Source: Deltaproteobacteria bacterium (GTDB lineage: Bacteria > Desulfobacterota > Desulfuromonadia > Geobacterales > Geobacteraceae). From it: 56,694 nt of DNA. The position numbers and the translations under genes are program-made. The notes under the pieces were generated by a model. It did not search any database, was not told the origin of the DNA, and worked only from the letters and a program-made list of their open reading frames with translations. Below are positions 44,614 through 54,056 of this stretch, piece after piece; the stretch's first letter is position 1, and every line of letters begins with the position of its first letter. Where the stretch lies: assembly GCA_021847245.1 (NCBI GenBank), contig JAJZUC010000010.1, forward strand, positions 1 through 56,694. Direction: 5' to 3'.

Positions 44614-45225
44614 ATGCTCTTCGCCGTCAATCCGCACAATCCCCAACCGCGGCTCGTCGCGAAGGTGGTAGAGGTTCTCAGGGGAGGGGGAATCATCGCC
44701 TATCCGACCGATACGACCTACGGGATCGGCTGCAGTATTTTCAACAAAAAAGGGATCGAGCGGATCTATCTCATCAAGCAGCGGGAGAAGAAAAAGCCGT
44801 TTTCCTTCATCTGCTCCGACCTGTCCGAGGTTGCCCGCTATGCCAAGGTGAGCAACTATGCCTTCAAGATCATTAAGCGCTATCTGCCTGGACCGTATAC
44901 TTTCGTCCTGGATGCCACGAGCATCGTCCCCGATCTCCTGGTGACCAAACAGAAAACGGTTGGCATCCGCATGCCGGATAACCCGATCTGCCTCGCCATC
45001 GTGCGCGAACTCGGCCATCCGATTATCACCACGAGTGCAAATATTTCGGGGGAGGAGCCGATAGGGGACCCATTCCTCGTCGATCAGGCGATGGGGAAGC
45101 AACTCGATCTGGTGGTGGACGGCGGGATACTCTCCGCTGACGTCAGCTCCGTGGTCAGTCTGATCGGCGATGTCCCGACGGTGCTCCGCAAGGGGATCGG
45201 AGACGTGAGCTGGTGCGGTGGGTGA
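44614..45225 (+). CDS. L-threonylcarbamoyladenylate synthase (TsaC/Sua5/YciO/YrdC family)
   Basis: A 203-residue YrdC-fold protein: GGIIAYPTDTTYGIGCSIFN, KQREKKKPFSFICSDLSEVA, YLPGPYTFVLDAT, VGIRMPDNPICLAIV and PIITTSANISGEEP. It forms threonylcarbamoyl-AMP from threonine, bicarbonate and ATP, the first step to t6A37 in ANN-decoding tRNAs. The lack of the Sua5 C-terminal domain and the KKKPFSF pattern place it in the short TsaC/YciO branch; whether it is the main t6A enzyme or the paralog YciO cannot be told here. The start is close to the preceding stop (3 bases). Confidence 0.88.
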   Translation: MLFAVNPHNPQPRLVAKVVEVLRGGGIIAYPTDTTYGIGCSIFNKKGIERIYLIKQREKKKPFSFICSDLSEVARYAKVSNYAFKIIKRYLPGPYTFVLDATSIVPDLLVTKQKTVGIRMPDNPICLAIVRELGHPIITTSANISGEEPIGDPFLVDQAMGKQLDLVVDGGILSADVSSVVSLIGDVPTVLRKGIGDVSWCGG

Positions 45226-45226
45226 G

Positions 45227-45586
45227 ATGAGGAAGCGCACCGTCCGGGTCGGAATCTACTGCATAATCGTTGCGGTAATCATCGTTACCGCCGCCACGTT
45301 CTTTCATTCGGTGCTTGCGGCATGGCTGGGGCTCTCATCCTACACAGAAGCCCGGCTTGTTTATGACGGGCTGTTCTGGGGCGGACTCTGCGGTGGTTTC
45401 GGGGTGGTGGTGGCCGTTGCGGGGCTTCTTGCGGGCCCGCCGCGCGATCCCGAGTGCCCGGTACGCTTGACGCCCCATCTTATTGTGCTTGCAGCGGTGA
45501 TTTTCATCTTCGCCCTGCTTTTGCTCTCTTCCTTCCGTTATCCCGACGCTCCGGGTCTGCGACCGGGGGAAACTATAACCATCTGA
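45227..45586 (+). CDS. Small integral membrane protein of unknown function
   Basis: A 119-residue protein with a basic N-terminus (MRKRTVRVG) and three hydrophobic segments at about 10-32, 50-70 and 85-104. The N-terminus faces the cytoplasm if the positive-inside rule applies. No family motif is recognised. It starts 1 base after the Sua5-type gene stop and ends before a terminator, so it is the last gene of the M16-dut-aminopeptidase-Sua5 series. GTG 45218 is an alternative start. Confidence 0.65.
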   Translation: MRKRTVRVGIYCIIVAVIIVTAATFFHSVLAAWLGLSSYTEARLVYDGLFWGGLCGGFGVVVAVAGLLAGPPRDPECPVRLTPHLIVLAAVIFIFALLLLSSFRYPDAPGLRPGETITI

Positions 45587-45690
45587 CTTTTCCCTCACCC
45601 TTGAGCACAGCATTTTTTGCGAGGCGTTGCCGGGGAAAGGGAAATGTACTTGCAAAATCAACGTGAATAAGGTAATGAAATCTATACGAG

Positions 45691-45717
45691 CCGCCTGAAA
45701 GGGCGGTTTTCGTTTTG
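45691..45717 (+). terminator. Rho-independent terminator after the 45.2 kb membrane-protein gene
   Basis: CCGCC-TGAAA-GGGCGG is followed by TTTTCGTTTT. It ends the upstream series just before the promoter of the DUF177-rpmF operon. Confidence 0.8.
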
Positions 45718-45728
45718 CCTCATTTTGC

Positions 45729-45756
45729 TTGACAATCAGACCCCCATCTATATACT
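45729..45756 (+). promoter_or_regulatory. Strong sigma-70-type promoter of the DUF177-rpmF-plsX-fab operon
   Basis: TTGACA (45729-45734) and TATACT (45751-45756) are separated by 16 bases, with transcription expected near 45763, 28 bases before the first start codon. It also argues against the upstream in-frame start at 45725. Confidence 0.8.
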
Positions 45757-45790
45757 GGAGGGCTTCGGGCTCTGTCTGTGGGAAACCAGC

Positions 45791-46330
45791 GTGAAGATCA
45801 GGATTGACGAGATAAATGACAAGCCGAAACTTCTCGTTTTCGAGGAGTTGGCCGGAAGCTTTCCGACCCTGCAGGAATTGGCAGATGCGGGCGAGTGCGA
45901 GTTTTTGCGGCCCATTGCCGTAGAGCTTTCGGTTTGGCGCGAGTATGACCATATCCGGGTTCAAGGTAGTCTGGCCACCACGGTTCGCGTTAACTGTTCC
46001 CGTTGCCTCTCCGGGTTCGACTCCGAGCTTCGATCGGTATTTACCATGATTTATATGAAGCGGAAGCAGGAGCTTCAGGATGAGGACGAGATCGAACTGG
46101 GCGAGGAAGATCTGGTTTCCGTAGTATATGACGGGGATGAGATCGACTTTGCCCCTGAGATAGCCGAGCAGGTTATCATGGAATTTCCTCTCAAACCCCT
46201 TTGTCGAGAGAACTGTATCGGTCTTTGTGCCACGTGCGGGGCAGACCTCAATGCCGGTGAGTGCGGATGCGAGCGGGGATCGTTCAATATCAAGTTTGCT
46301 GCACTCAAGAATCTTAAGGTAGAAAAGTAA
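45791..46330 (+). CDS. DUF177 (YceD-like) protein
   Basis: A 179-residue protein of the DUF177/YceD family. The GTG 45791 start is chosen because the promoter -10 at 45751 rules out the longer frame. Features include [13 protein letters not shown] and a C-terminal cysteine cluster [16 protein letters not shown] and CGC that may hold zinc. YceD is always encoded next to rpmF and takes part in 23S rRNA or large-subunit processing by genetic evidence in other bacteria. The gene is 13 bases upstream of rpmF, as expected. Confidence 0.88.
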   Translation: MKIRIDEINDKPKLLVFEELAGSFPTLQELADAGECEFLRPIAVELSVWREYDHIRVQGSLATTVRVNCSRCLSGFDSELRSVFTMIYMKRKQELQDEDEIELGEEDLVSVVYDGDEIDFAPEIAEQVIMEFPLKPLCRENCIGLCATCGADLNAGECGCERGSFNIKFAALKNLKVEK

Positions 46331-46343
46331 AAGGAGAAATACG

Positions 46344-46526
46344 ATGGCGGTACCCAAGAAAAAGACCTCCAAATCCCGTAAGAACATGAGAAGGGCACAC
46401 GATTTTCTGACTCCTCCTGCCTCTTCGATTTGCCCCCAATGCAAGGAGCCGAAGCTCCCCCACCGTGCCTGCGCCTCCTGTGGCACATACAAAGGCAAAG
46501 AAGTGATCAAGTCGGGGGAGATCTAG
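46344..46526 (+). CDS. rpmF: 50S ribosomal protein L32
   Basis: A 60-residue L32 with [19 protein letters not shown] and the zinc ribbon C-x2-C...C-x2-C ([18 protein letters not shown]). The four cysteines make it the zinc-containing C+ form. It has an AAGGAGAA ribosome binding site before ATG 46344. The rpmF-plsX-fab order couples ribosome synthesis to lipid synthesis, as in E. coli. Confidence 0.97.
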   Translation: MAVPKKKTSKSRKNMRRAHDFLTPPASSICPQCKEPKLPHRACASCGTYKGKEVIKSGEI

Positions 46527-46572
46527 TCGGATCTCCTTCTCTTATGTCGATTTTCCTTTCTGCAGGGGTACC

Positions 46573-47610
46573 ATGAGAGTTGCTGTAGATGCGATGGGAG
46601 GCGACAACGCTCCTATCATCGAGGTGGAGGGGGCCGTGGCCGCTGCGCGCGAGTACGGCATACCTATTGTCCTGGTCGGCGATACGGATCGTCTTCAACA
46701 GGAACTCGCCAAGCACAACATTCAAGGCCTTGACATAACCATCCAGCATGCCACTGAAGTTGTCGGGATGCATGATGCCGCTTCCGATGCCGTTCGCAGG
46801 AAGAAGGATTCTTCGATCCGGGTCGCCTACGAACTGGTAAGGGGAGGCGCGGCTGATGCAGTGGTCAGCGCCGGCAACTCCGGCGCGACCATGGCTGCAG
46901 GAATGTTCGTCCTCAAGCGCATCAAGGGGATCGACCGGCCGGCAATCGCCCAGATCTTCCCGACGCTTCGCGGCAAGACCCTGGTCCTCGACGTCGGCGG
47001 TAATGTCGATTGCAAGCCGATCCATCTGGTCCAATTTGCGATCATGGGTGAGGTCTACGCCCGGCACGTGATGGGGGTCGAACGGCCGAAACTCGGCCTG
47101 CTCTCCAACGGCGAAGAGGACAGCAAGGGGAACGAACTGACCCGGGAGACCCATGCCATTCTCAAGGATATCTCCTTCAACTACCATGGATATGTTGAGG
47201 GACGCGACATTTTCAACGGCATGGTCGATGTGGTCGTCTGCGACGGCTTTGTCGGAAATGTGGTTCTGAAGCTGTCCGAAGGGCTCGCAGAGGCGATCGG
47301 AAAGATGCTCAAGGAAGAAATTGTCAAGAGCTTCGTTTCCAAGCTCGGTTACCTCCTGGTCCGCAAGGCGTTCAGGAACTTCAAGAAGAAGGTCGATTAC
47401 GCCGAATACGGCGGGGCACCACTCCTTGGAATCAACGGAGTGGCAATGATCTGCCACGGCGGTTCCAACGTCAAGGCGATCAAGAATGCAATCCATTTTG
47501 CCCACGAATACGCACGCAAGGGTGTCAACCAGCGTCTTGTCGAGAAACTGGAAAGCGACTTCGTAGCCTACATGCAGCGCGACACCGTGAAGGATGTCGC
47601 TGCCGGTTAG
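46573..47610 (+). CDS. plsX: Phosphate acyltransferase PlsX
   Basis: A 345-residue Pls[76 protein letters not shown] and [19 protein letters not shown]. It converts acyl-ACP to acyl-phosphate, the donor for PlsY in glycerophospholipid synthesis. It is a peripheral membrane enzyme. The end is 13 bases before fabH; GGGGTGAG between them is the fabH ribosome binding site. Confidence 0.96.
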   Translation: MRVAVDAMGGDNAPIIEVEGAVAAAREYGIPIVLVGDTDRLQQELAKHNIQGLDITIQHATEVVGMHDAASDAVRRKKDSSIRVAYELVRGGAADAVVSAGNSGATMAAGMFVLKRIKGIDRPAIAQIFPTLRGKTLVLDVGGNVDCKPIHLVQFAIMGEVYARHVMGVERPKLGLLSNGEEDSKGNELTRETHAILKDISFNYHGYVEGRDIFNGMVDVVVCDGFVGNVVLKLSEGLAEAIGKMLKEEIVKSFVSKLGYLLVRKAFRNFKKKVDYAEYGGAPLLGINGVAMICHGGSNVKAIKNAIHFAHEYARKGVNQRLVEKLESDFVAYMQRDTVKDVAAG

Positions 47611-47623
47611 AAGGGGTGAGCGG

Positions 47624-48604
47624 ATGTTGAGAGCGAGGATTGTCGGCACCGGCTCGTCTGTACCGGAGAAGGTACTGACCAATTTTGATCTGGAGAAGAT
47701 GGTGGATACCTCCGATGAATGGATAACCACCAGAACTGGGATCAAGGAGCGCCGGATAGCAGGAGACGGCGAATATACGTCAACCCTGGCGACGCGGGCT
47801 GCCGCGCGGGCCCTCGAAATGTCCGGCGTGGCGGCGGACGAAATCGACCTTCTCATCGTGGCGACGGTAACCCCGGATTTTCCGTTTCCCTCCACGGCCT
47901 GTATCGTTCAGAGCAATCTCGGTGCTTCCAGGGCTGCCGCGTTCGATGTGTCGGCTGCATGTTCGGGGTTCATCTACGGTCTTTCACTGGCCAGCAACGC
48001 GATCAAAACCGGTGCGGCATCCAAGGCGCTCATAATCGGTGCGGAGATCCTGACCAGAATCCTTGACTGGACCGACCGCAACACCTGTCTTCTTTTCGGG
48101 GACGGTGCAGGGGCCGCGGTTCTGTCTTCCTGCACCGATGAGCACGGCATTCTCTCCACCCACATTCATAGCGACGGTTCCTACTGGGAGCTTCTCTACC
48201 AGGAAGGGTGCGGCAGCAGGAATCCGGCCGTTCAGGAGACCTTCGACGCGAAGCGCCACTTTCTCAGGATGCAGGGAAACGAGGTATTCAAGCTGGCTGT
48301 CCGGGCGATGGAGGATGCCGCTCTGGAAGCACTCGGGGCCAACGGTCTCTCTCCCGCGGATATCGACATCTTCATCCCCCACCAGGCAAATCGCCGCATC
48401 ATCGATGCAATCGGCAAGCGGCTTGGCCTTGGCAGCGACAAGGTATTCGTCAATCTCGACCGCTATGGCAACACTTCGGCCGCATCAATACCGATCGCTC
48501 TCGACGAGGCAAACCGTACGGGACGAATGGGTGACGGCGACCTGGTTCTCTTTGACGCGTTCGGTGGTGGCCTTACCTGGGGCTCCGCGCTGATTCGCTG
48601 GTAA
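47624..48604 (+). CDS. fabH: Beta-ketoacyl-ACP synthase III
   Basis: A 326-residue thiolase-fold KAS III. The nucleophile is C113 in FDVSAACSGFIYGL. IFIPHQANRRIIDAIGKRLG provides the catalytic histidine, and NLDRYGNTSAASIPIAL the asparagine. It condenses acetyl-CoA (or another short acyl-CoA) with malonyl-ACP to start fatty-acid synthesis. ATG 47624 is favoured over a start inside plsX because of the GGGGTGAGCGG ribosome binding site and the family-like MLRARIVGTGSSVPE. Confidence 0.95.
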   Translation: MLRARIVGTGSSVPEKVLTNFDLEKMVDTSDEWITTRTGIKERRIAGDGEYTSTLATRAAARALEMSGVAADEIDLLIVATVTPDFPFPSTACIVQSNLGASRAAAFDVSAACSGFIYGLSLASNAIKTGAASKALIIGAEILTRILDWTDRNTCLLFGDGAGAAVLSSCTDEHGILSTHIHSDGSYWELLYQEGCGSRNPAVQETFDAKRHFLRMQGNEVFKLAVRAMEDAALEALGANGLSPADIDIFIPHQANRRIIDAIGKRLGLGSDKVFVNLDRYGNTSAASIPIALDEANRTGRMGDGDLVLFDAFGGGLTWGSALIRW

Positions 48605-48629
48605 ACTTTTCACGAGGGATTTCACGGCA

Positions 48630-49553
48630 ATGGGTAAACGAGCATTTATCTTTCCAGGGCAGGGTTCACAGTTTCCCGGAATGGGCAAGGAGTTGGCGGA
48701 AAATTTCTCCGTTGCCCGGCACACCTTCGAAGAAGCTGACGATGCCCTCGGAAGCAGGCTGTCGAAGATTTGCTTCGAGGGGCCTGAGGACGAGCTGAAA
48801 CTTACCGCCAACACCCAACCGGCAATTCTTACCACAAGCATTGCCGCGCTGCGCGTCCTCCGCCAGGAGACCGGCGTTGCGGCCGACTATTTCGCGGGAC
48901 ATTCGTTAGGGGAATATTCAGCCCTTGTGGCTGCAGGAGTTCTCCAGTTTGCCGAGGCGGTCAGGACGGTTCGTGCCCGCGGGACATTCATGCAGGAAGC
49001 GGTTCCTGTCGGCGTGGGAGCCATGGCGGCTGTTCTCGGAGTGGAGGCGGACGTGCTTGCTGGAATCTGCGCCGAAGCTACCTTGGGACAGGTCGTTTCC
49101 CCCGCGAATTTCAACTCCCCGGGCCAGATTGTCATCGCAGGTCATGCCGAGGCGGTGAATCGGGCCATTGAAATTGCCAAGGCACGGGGGTTCAGAAAGG
49201 CGATGCTCCTTCCGGTCAGCGCCCCCTTCCATTCGAGTCTCATGATCCCCGCCGGGGAGCGTCTCTCCGAGGTTCTTGCCCGAATCGAGGTTGCCGACTT
49301 TACCGCTCCGGTCGTGACGAACGTGGAGGCGAAGGCCAACAGCGACAAGGAGAGGGTACGGGAGCTTCTTGTCAGGCAGGTGAGTGCCCCGGTCCAGTGG
49401 GACTCCTCGGTACGTGAAATGGTGCGTCTCGGGGTAGGCGATTTCGTTGAGATCGGTCCCGGGAAGGTCCTCTCGGGCCTCGTCAAGAGGATCGACAAGG
49501 AAGTTTCGACATGCAACGTTGAAGACACCGCCGGTGTCAGAGCGCTGGCATAG
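48630..49553 (+). CDS. fabD: Malonyl-CoA-ACP transacylase
   Basis: A 307-residue FabD with FIFPGQGSQFPGMGKEL at the N-terminus, nucleophile S92 in GHSLGEYSALVAAG, and the histidine in LLPVSAPFHSSLM. It moves malonyl from CoA to ACP to supply all elongation steps. The length is that of E. coli FabD. It is 25 bases after fabH and 9 bases before fabG, in one operon. Confidence 0.96.
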   Translation: MGKRAFIFPGQGSQFPGMGKELAENFSVARHTFEEADDALGSRLSKICFEGPEDELKLTANTQPAILTTSIAALRVLRQETGVAADYFAGHSLGEYSALVAAGVLQFAEAVRTVRARGTFMQEAVPVGVGAMAAVLGVEADVLAGICAEATLGQVVSPANFNSPGQIVIAGHAEAVNRAIEIAKARGFRKAMLLPVSAPFHSSLMIPAGERLSEVLARIEVADFTAPVVTNVEAKANSDKERVRELLVRQVSAPVQWDSSVREMVRLGVGDFVEIGPGKVLSGLVKRIDKEVSTCNVEDTAGVRALA

Positions 49554-49562
49554 GGAGCAATC

Positions 49563-50303
49563 ATGAATCTGGCGGGGAAAGTGGCGATCGTGACCGGTGC
49601 CTCCCGGGGGATCGGCAAGGCTGCAGCAATCAAACTGGCCCGGGAGGGGTGCGACGTGGTGGTGACCGCCACGACTCTGGAGAGTGCCCGGCATACGGCT
49701 TCCGAGATCGAGGCACTCGGTCGGAAGGCGCTGGCCATGGCGGTGGACGTCGCCGATTCGTCCGCTGTGGAGTCCCTGTTCGCCGCAGTTATCGAGAAAT
49801 TCGGGAGGGTTGATATCCTCGTCAACAATGCCGGCATAACCCGGGACGGGCTCCTTCTCAGGATGAAGGATGCCGATTGGGACGCCGTCATCGACGTCAA
49901 CCTGAAGGGGGCCTTCAACTGCCTTCGTGAGGCGGCGAAGCTGATGGCCAAGGCCCGGAGCGGCAGGATCATCAACATTAGTTCCGTGGTCGGAGAAATG
50001 GGTAACGCCGGCCAGATCAATTACAGCGCCAGCAAGGCGGGAATGATCGGCCTCACCAAATCGGCGGCCCGCGAGCTTGCCAAGCGCGGAATCTGCGTCA
50101 ATGCCGTTACCCCGGGTTTCATAGAGACCGATATGACGGCGGTGCTCTCTGAGAAGGTCCGCGAGGGGCTTTTGCAACAGATTCCCCTTGAGAGACTGGG
50201 TACTCCGGATGATGTCGCCAACGCCGTTTTCTTCCTCGCATCGGACCTGGGATCATACATAACGGGCCATGTCCTGTCGGTCAACGGCGGCATGTACATG
50301 TGA
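49563..50303 (+). CDS. fabG: 3-oxoacyl-ACP reductase
   Basis: A 246-residue short-chain reductase with TGASRGIGKAAAIKLA (NADPH motif), NNAGITRDGLLLRM, and catalytic Y154-x3-K158 in YSASKAGMIGLTKS. It reduces 3-oxoacyl-ACP in the elongation cycle. The start at ATG 49563 has GGGAGCA upstream. The gap of 98 bases to acpP is AT-rich and may hold a second promoter. Confidence 0.95.
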   Translation: MNLAGKVAIVTGASRGIGKAAAIKLAREGCDVVVTATTLESARHTASEIEALGRKALAMAVDVADSSAVESLFAAVIEKFGRVDILVNNAGITRDGLLLRMKDADWDAVIDVNLKGAFNCLREAAKLMAKARSGRIINISSVVGEMGNAGQINYSASKAGMIGLTKSAARELAKRGICVNAVTPGFIETDMTAVLSEKVREGLLQQIPLERLGTPDDVANAVFFLASDLGSYITGHVLSVNGGMYM

Positions 50304-50315
50304 AAAATTTATCTT

Positions 50316-50343
50316 TTGCAAATAAGAAGTTTCATGGTATGTA
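50316..50343 (+). promoter_or_regulatory. Possible internal promoter of acpP
   Basis: TTGCAA (50316-50321) and TATGTA (50338-50343) are spaced by 16 bases in an AT-rich gap. A separate promoter would fit the high level of ACP needed, but the boxes are imperfect. Confidence 0.35.
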
Positions 50344-50401
50344 GCTAGAAAAATTACCCAAAAACCTGAACGGGTATAAAACCAAACGGAGGTGAAACAG
50401 C

Positions 50402-50635
50402 ATGTCAACGATAGAAAAGCGGGTGAAAGAGATCGTGGCCGAACAACTTGGCGTGGATGAAGCACAGGTTACCAACGACGCTTCTTTCATGGACGACCTC
50501 GGTGCCGACTCTCTTGATACCGTCGAACTGGTCATGGCACTTGAGGAGGAGTTCGATATCGAGATCTCCGACGAGGACGCCGAGAAGATTCAAAACGTCC
50601 AGGACGCCATTGACTACATCACCGAGCACACCTAA
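50402..50635 (+). CDS. acpP: Acyl carrier protein
   Basis: A 77-residue acidic ACP. The phosphopantetheine attachment site is S37 in [13 protein letters not shown], and the C-terminal [16 protein letters not shown] is classical. It carries growing acyl chains through fatty-acid synthesis and supplies lipid A and phospholipid acyltransferases. A GGAGGTG ribosome binding site precedes ATG 50402. A strong terminator directly downstream probably makes acpP mRNA more abundant than that of fabF. Confidence 0.97.
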   Translation: MSTIEKRVKEIVAEQLGVDEAQVTNDASFMDDLGADSLDTVELVMALEEEFDIEISDEDAEKIQNVQDAIDYITEHT

Positions 50636-50646
50636 CAGTTGAGCCC

Positions 50647-50675
50647 AAGGGGGGAGGGTAGCCTTCCCCCTTTTT
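50647..50675 (+). terminator. Terminator between acpP and fabF
   Basis: AAGGGGGGAGG pairs with CCTTCCCCCTT (one G-T pair) around GTAG and is followed by TTTTT. It probably ends most acpP transcripts, with readthrough to fabF. Confidence 0.88.
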
Positions 50676-50734
50676 CACAAACGTGCGGTTACGCCGGCAC
50701 GTCCTCAGAATCCGTACATCGGGAGCAGATTATT

Positions 50735-51967
50735 ATGAGAAGAGTTGTGGTGACGGGAATCGGGGCTGTTTCCCCGCTGGGTACCGGTAACCAGAAGAAC
50801 TGGGATGCTTTGACTTCGGGCACATCCGGCATTGACCTGATCAGCCGCTTCGATGCGTCGGAGCTTCCGGTCAGGATTGCCGGCGAGGTCAAGGATTTCG
50901 ACCCTGAGCAGTTCATTGACAAGAAAGAGGTCAAGAAGATGGACCTCTTCATCCAGTACGCCATGGGTGCGGCTCATTTCGCCATGGAGGACTCGGGGCT
51001 CAAGATCACCGAGGAAAACGCGGAGCGCGTCGGCGTACTTGTCGGTGCCGGTCTGGGAGGACTTCCGACTATCGAGAAATATCACTCCGCGATGCTCGAA
51101 GGCGGTTACAAGAAGATCTCCCCCTTCTTCATTCCGATGCTCATCATCAACCTGGCACCGGGCCACATCTCCATCAAGTATGGCGCAAAGGGGCCGAACG
51201 TGTCGTCGGTCTCCGCCTGCGCCACCGGCACCCATTCCATTGGCGACGCATATCACATGATCAGGCGGGGCGATGCGGATGCCATGATTGCCGGCGGGAC
51301 CGAGTCGACGGTTACGCCGCTCGGGATCGGCGGTTTTGCCGTGATGAAGGCGCTTTCGACCCGCAATGACGATCCGAAGGCGGCATCGCGTCCCTTCGAG
51401 AAGAATCGTGACGGGTTCGTTCTTGCCGAAGGGGCGGGAATCGTCGTGCTGGAGGAGTACGAAGCGGCAAAGAAGCGGGGGGCCAAGATCTACGCCGAAG
51501 TCGTCGGCTACGGCCTCTCGGGCGACGCCTACCACCTTACGGCACCGGCTCCGGAGGGGGAGGGGGCGGCCCGCTGCATGAAGATGGCCCTCGCCAACGC
51601 CGGCGTGAATCCGGAGGAGGTGGATTACATCAACGCCCACGGCACCTCCACTCCCTTCAACGACTATTTCGAGACCCTTGCCGTGAAACGCGTCTTTGGC
51701 GATCATGCGAAGAAGGTGATGGTCTCGTCCACCAAGTCGATGACCGGGCACCTGCTCGGCGCGGCCGGCGGGGTTGAAGCGGTTTTCACCCTGATGGCCA
51801 TGGACAAGGGAGTTGTCCCCCCGACCATCAACTATCAGGAGCAGGACCCCGAGTGCGATCTCGACTACGTCCCCAACAGTGCGCGGGAGGCCCGGATCAC
51901 TTACGCCATCAGCAACAACTTCGGCTTCGGCGGCACCAATGCCACGCTGCTCTTCAAGAAGATCTAG
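50735..51967 (+). CDS. fabF: Beta-ketoacyl-ACP synthase II
   Basis: A 410-residue KAS II starting at ATG 50735 (GGGAGCAG upstream); an upstream in-frame start at 50639 would translate the terminator. The nucleophile is C162 in [16 protein letters not shown], with histidines in [11 protein letters not shown] and [16 protein letters not shown]. It elongates acyl-ACP, including the temperature-dependent C16:1 to C18:1 step. The [12 protein letters not shown] end is typical. Confidence 0.96.
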   Translation: MRRVVVTGIGAVSPLGTGNQKNWDALTSGTSGIDLISRFDASELPVRIAGEVKDFDPEQFIDKKEVKKMDLFIQYAMGAAHFAMEDSGLKITEENAERVGVLVGAGLGGLPTIEKYHSAMLEGGYKKISPFFIPMLIINLAPGHISIKYGAKGPNVSSVSACATGTHSIGDAYHMIRRGDADAMIAGGTESTVTPLGIGGFAVMKALSTRNDDPKAASRPFEKNRDGFVLAEGAGIVVLEEYEAAKKRGAKIYAEVVGYGLSGDAYHLTAPAPEGEGAARCMKMALANAGVNPEEVDYINAHGTSTPFNDYFETLAVKRVFGDHAKKVMVSSTKSMTGHLLGAAGGVEAVFTLMAMDKGVVPPTINYQEQDPECDLDYVPNSAREARITYAISNNFGFGGTNATLLFKKI

Positions 51968-51979
51968 GAGGACGGCACG

Positions 51980-52426
51980 GTGATTGTGGTCGGAAGTGAT
52001 CATGGAGGTCTGGAGCTGAAGGAGGCGATCAAGAGGCTTCTCGCCGAGCGCGGCATTGCGGTTGAGGACTGCGGGACCGACAATGGGGACTCCGTCGATT
52101 ATCCCGATTTCGGGATCCGGGTGGCCCGAAAGGTCTCGGATGGTGCTGCGGAGAAGGGGATTCTCTTCTGCGGAACCGGCATCGGGATGTCGATCGTGGC
52201 CAACAAGTTTCCCCGGGTACGGGCGGCGCTTGCCACCGACCCGTTCATGGCCCGCATGGCGAAAGAGCATAATAATGCCAACATCCTCGTTCTCGGCGGA
52301 CGCGTTCTCGATGAGGAGACGGCGCGCGAGATGGTCTGTACGTGGCTCGACGCCACCTTCGAGGGTGGGCGCCACCAGGGAAGACTCGACAAGATAGCCG
52401 CGTTGGAGAAGGAGCTTATGAAGTAG
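51980..52426 (+). CDS. rpiB: Ribose-5-phosphate isomerase B
   Basis: A 148-residue RpiB/LacAB-type isomerase with VVGSDHGGLELKEAI, the catalytic C64 in ILFCGTGIGMSIVANK, and RAALATDPFMARMAKEHNNA. It interconverts ribose-5-phosphate and ribulose-5-phosphate in the pentose phosphate pathway. The start is GTG 51980 with AGGAGGAC upstream. The fabF-rpiB-glyA neighbourhood is conserved in Geobacter and relatives. A terminator follows. Confidence 0.94.
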   Translation: MIVVGSDHGGLELKEAIKRLLAERGIAVEDCGTDNGDSVDYPDFGIRVARKVSDGAAEKGILFCGTGIGMSIVANKFPRVRAALATDPFMARMAKEHNNANILVLGGRVLDEETAREMVCTWLDATFEGGRHQGRLDKIAALEKELMK

Positions 52427-52466
52427 TGTGCCAGTGTTCCGGCCACAGCTCGGAAGAATGCACGAT

Positions 52467-52499
52467 ACGGGACTGCCAGCGGTCCCGTTTTCCTTTTTT
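52467..52499 (+). terminator. Terminator between rpiB and glyA
   Basis: ACGGGAC (52467-52473) pairs with GTCCCGT (52482-52488) around TGCCAGCG and runs into TTTTCCTTTTTT. Confidence 0.8.
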
Positions 52500-52524
52500 A
52501 TATCACTGAAAGGAGCAACTAACG

Positions 52525-53772
52525 ATGTCGATTCTTGCAACCTTCGATCCCGAGGTCGCCGAGGCAATCCGCCATGAGACCGAGCGGCAGGAGTACAATC
52601 TGGAGCTGATCGCTTCCGAGAACTTTGTTTCAGAGGCCGTGCTGGAGGCTCAGGGTTCCATTCTGACCAACAAGTACGCCGAAGGGTACCCCGGCAAGCG
52701 CTATTACGGCGGCTGCCACCATGTGGATGTGGTGGAGAACCTTGCCATCGAGCGGGCAAAGCAGCTCTTTGGGGCTGATCACGTCAACGTTCAGCCCCAT
52801 TCCGGCTCCCAGGCCAACATGGCGGTCTACTTTTCGGTCCTCAAGCCGGGCGACACGATTCTCGGCATGAACCTCTCCCACGGCGGGCACCTTACCCACG
52901 GCAGCCCCGTCAACTTCTCCGGACGCTTTTTCAATGTAGTTCCCTACGGAGTTTCCCGGGAAACCGAGACGATCGACTTCAATGAGGTCGAGCGGCTCGC
53001 TCTGGAGCACAAACCGAAGATGATCGTGGTGGGGGCCAGCGCCTATCCCCGCGTCCTCGACTTTGCCGCGTTCAGGACCATTGCCGACAAGGTCGGAGCG
53101 GTGATCATGGTCGACATGGCGCACATCGCCGGTCTGGTGGCCGCCGGCCTGCATCCGAACCCGGTCCCCCATGCGGAGTTCGTCACCACCACCACCCACA
53201 AGACGCTGCGCGGTCCCCGCGGCGGCATGATCCTCTGCCGGGAGGAGTACGCCAAGACCCTTAACTCCAATATCTTCCCCGGCATTCAGGGGGGACCCCT
53301 CATGCACGTAATCGCCGCCAAGGCGGTAGCATTCAAGGAGGCGCTTACCCCCGGGTTCGAGGATTATCAGACCCAGATCATCAAGAACGCCAGGACGCTG
53401 GCAGAGGAACTGATGAAGCGCGGTTTCCGGCTTGTATCCGGCGGCACCGACAATCACCTCATGCTTGTCAACCTTACCGGCACCGAGCTTACGGGAAAGA
53501 TCGCCGAGGAATCCCTCGACAAGGCCGGCATCACGGTCAACAAGAACACGGTCCCGTTCGAGACCCGCTCGCCGTTCGTCACCTCCGGTTTCAGGGTCGG
53601 AACCCCCGCCGCCACAAGCCACGGGCTGAAGGAAGCCGAAATGGTCGAGGTTGCGGGCTTCATTGCCGAGGCCTTGGCCAATGCCGGTGACGACGCCAAA
53701 CTCCTGGAGATCAAGGGTCGGGTAAATGGTCTCATGAAGCGTTTCCCGCTCTATGCCGACCGGCTCAGATAA
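52525..53772 (+). CDS. glyA: Serine hydroxymethyltransferase
   Basis: A 415-residue PLP enzyme with the GlyA signatures [48 protein letters not shown] and [16 protein letters not shown], where K226 binds PLP. It interconverts serine and glycine and charges tetrahydrofolate with one-carbon units. The ribosome binding site AAGGAG is before ATG 52525. A very strong symmetrical terminator follows. Confidence 0.97.
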   Translation: MSILATFDPEVAEAIRHETERQEYNLELIASENFVSEAVLEAQGSILTNKYAEGYPGKRYYGGCHHVDVVENLAIERAKQLFGADHVNVQPHSGSQANMAVYFSVLKPGDTILGMNLSHGGHLTHGSPVNFSGRFFNVVPYGVSRETETIDFNEVERLALEHKPKMIVVGASAYPRVLDFAAFRTIADKVGAVIMVDMAHIAGLVAAGLHPNPVPHAEFVTTTTHKTLRGPRGGMILCREEYAKTLNSNIFPGIQGGPLMHVIAAKAVAFKEALTPGFEDYQTQIIKNARTLAEELMKRGFRLVSGGTDNHLMLVNLTGTELTGKIAEESLDKAGITVNKNTVPFETRSPFVTSGFRVGTPAATSHGLKEAEMVEVAGFIAEALANAGDDAKLLEIKGRVNGLMKRFPLYADRLR

Positions 53773-53793
53773 TCCTTGTTTCCGGAAACAGCC

Positions 53794-53835
53794 AAACGAA
53801 AAGGGGAGTGCCGCAGGGCACTCCCCTTTTCGTTT
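53794..53835. terminator. Long symmetrical terminator after glyA
   Basis: AAACGAAAAGGGGAGTGCC pairs perfectly with GGCACTCCCCTTTTCGTTT around a tiny GCA loop, giving a 19-bp stem with T-rich ends on both strands. It can block transcription in both directions. Confidence 0.9.
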
Positions 53836-54056
53836 GTGCGGGTGCAGCCTTTTGCATTGGGGTTTATGAGGGATAATTAGAGCTTGACACCCCGTTTGTT
53901 TTGATGAACATTCGCACACCGGAAGAGACAATCCGGTTGCAGCGGCGAAAATTGCATTCAACCTGTTGCGGGGGGTTATCGTTTAAAGGGAAGGCCGTCT
54001 TCGCACCGGGAATGCTCGAGTCTTATTTTCAACGGCCTTGTGAGGAGGAGTAAGCG

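Noticed and set aside
50705..52759. A 684-codon minus-strand frame opposite fabF, rpiB and the glyA start
   Set aside because: It crosses three confident genes and two intergenic gaps, which is a composition artefact.
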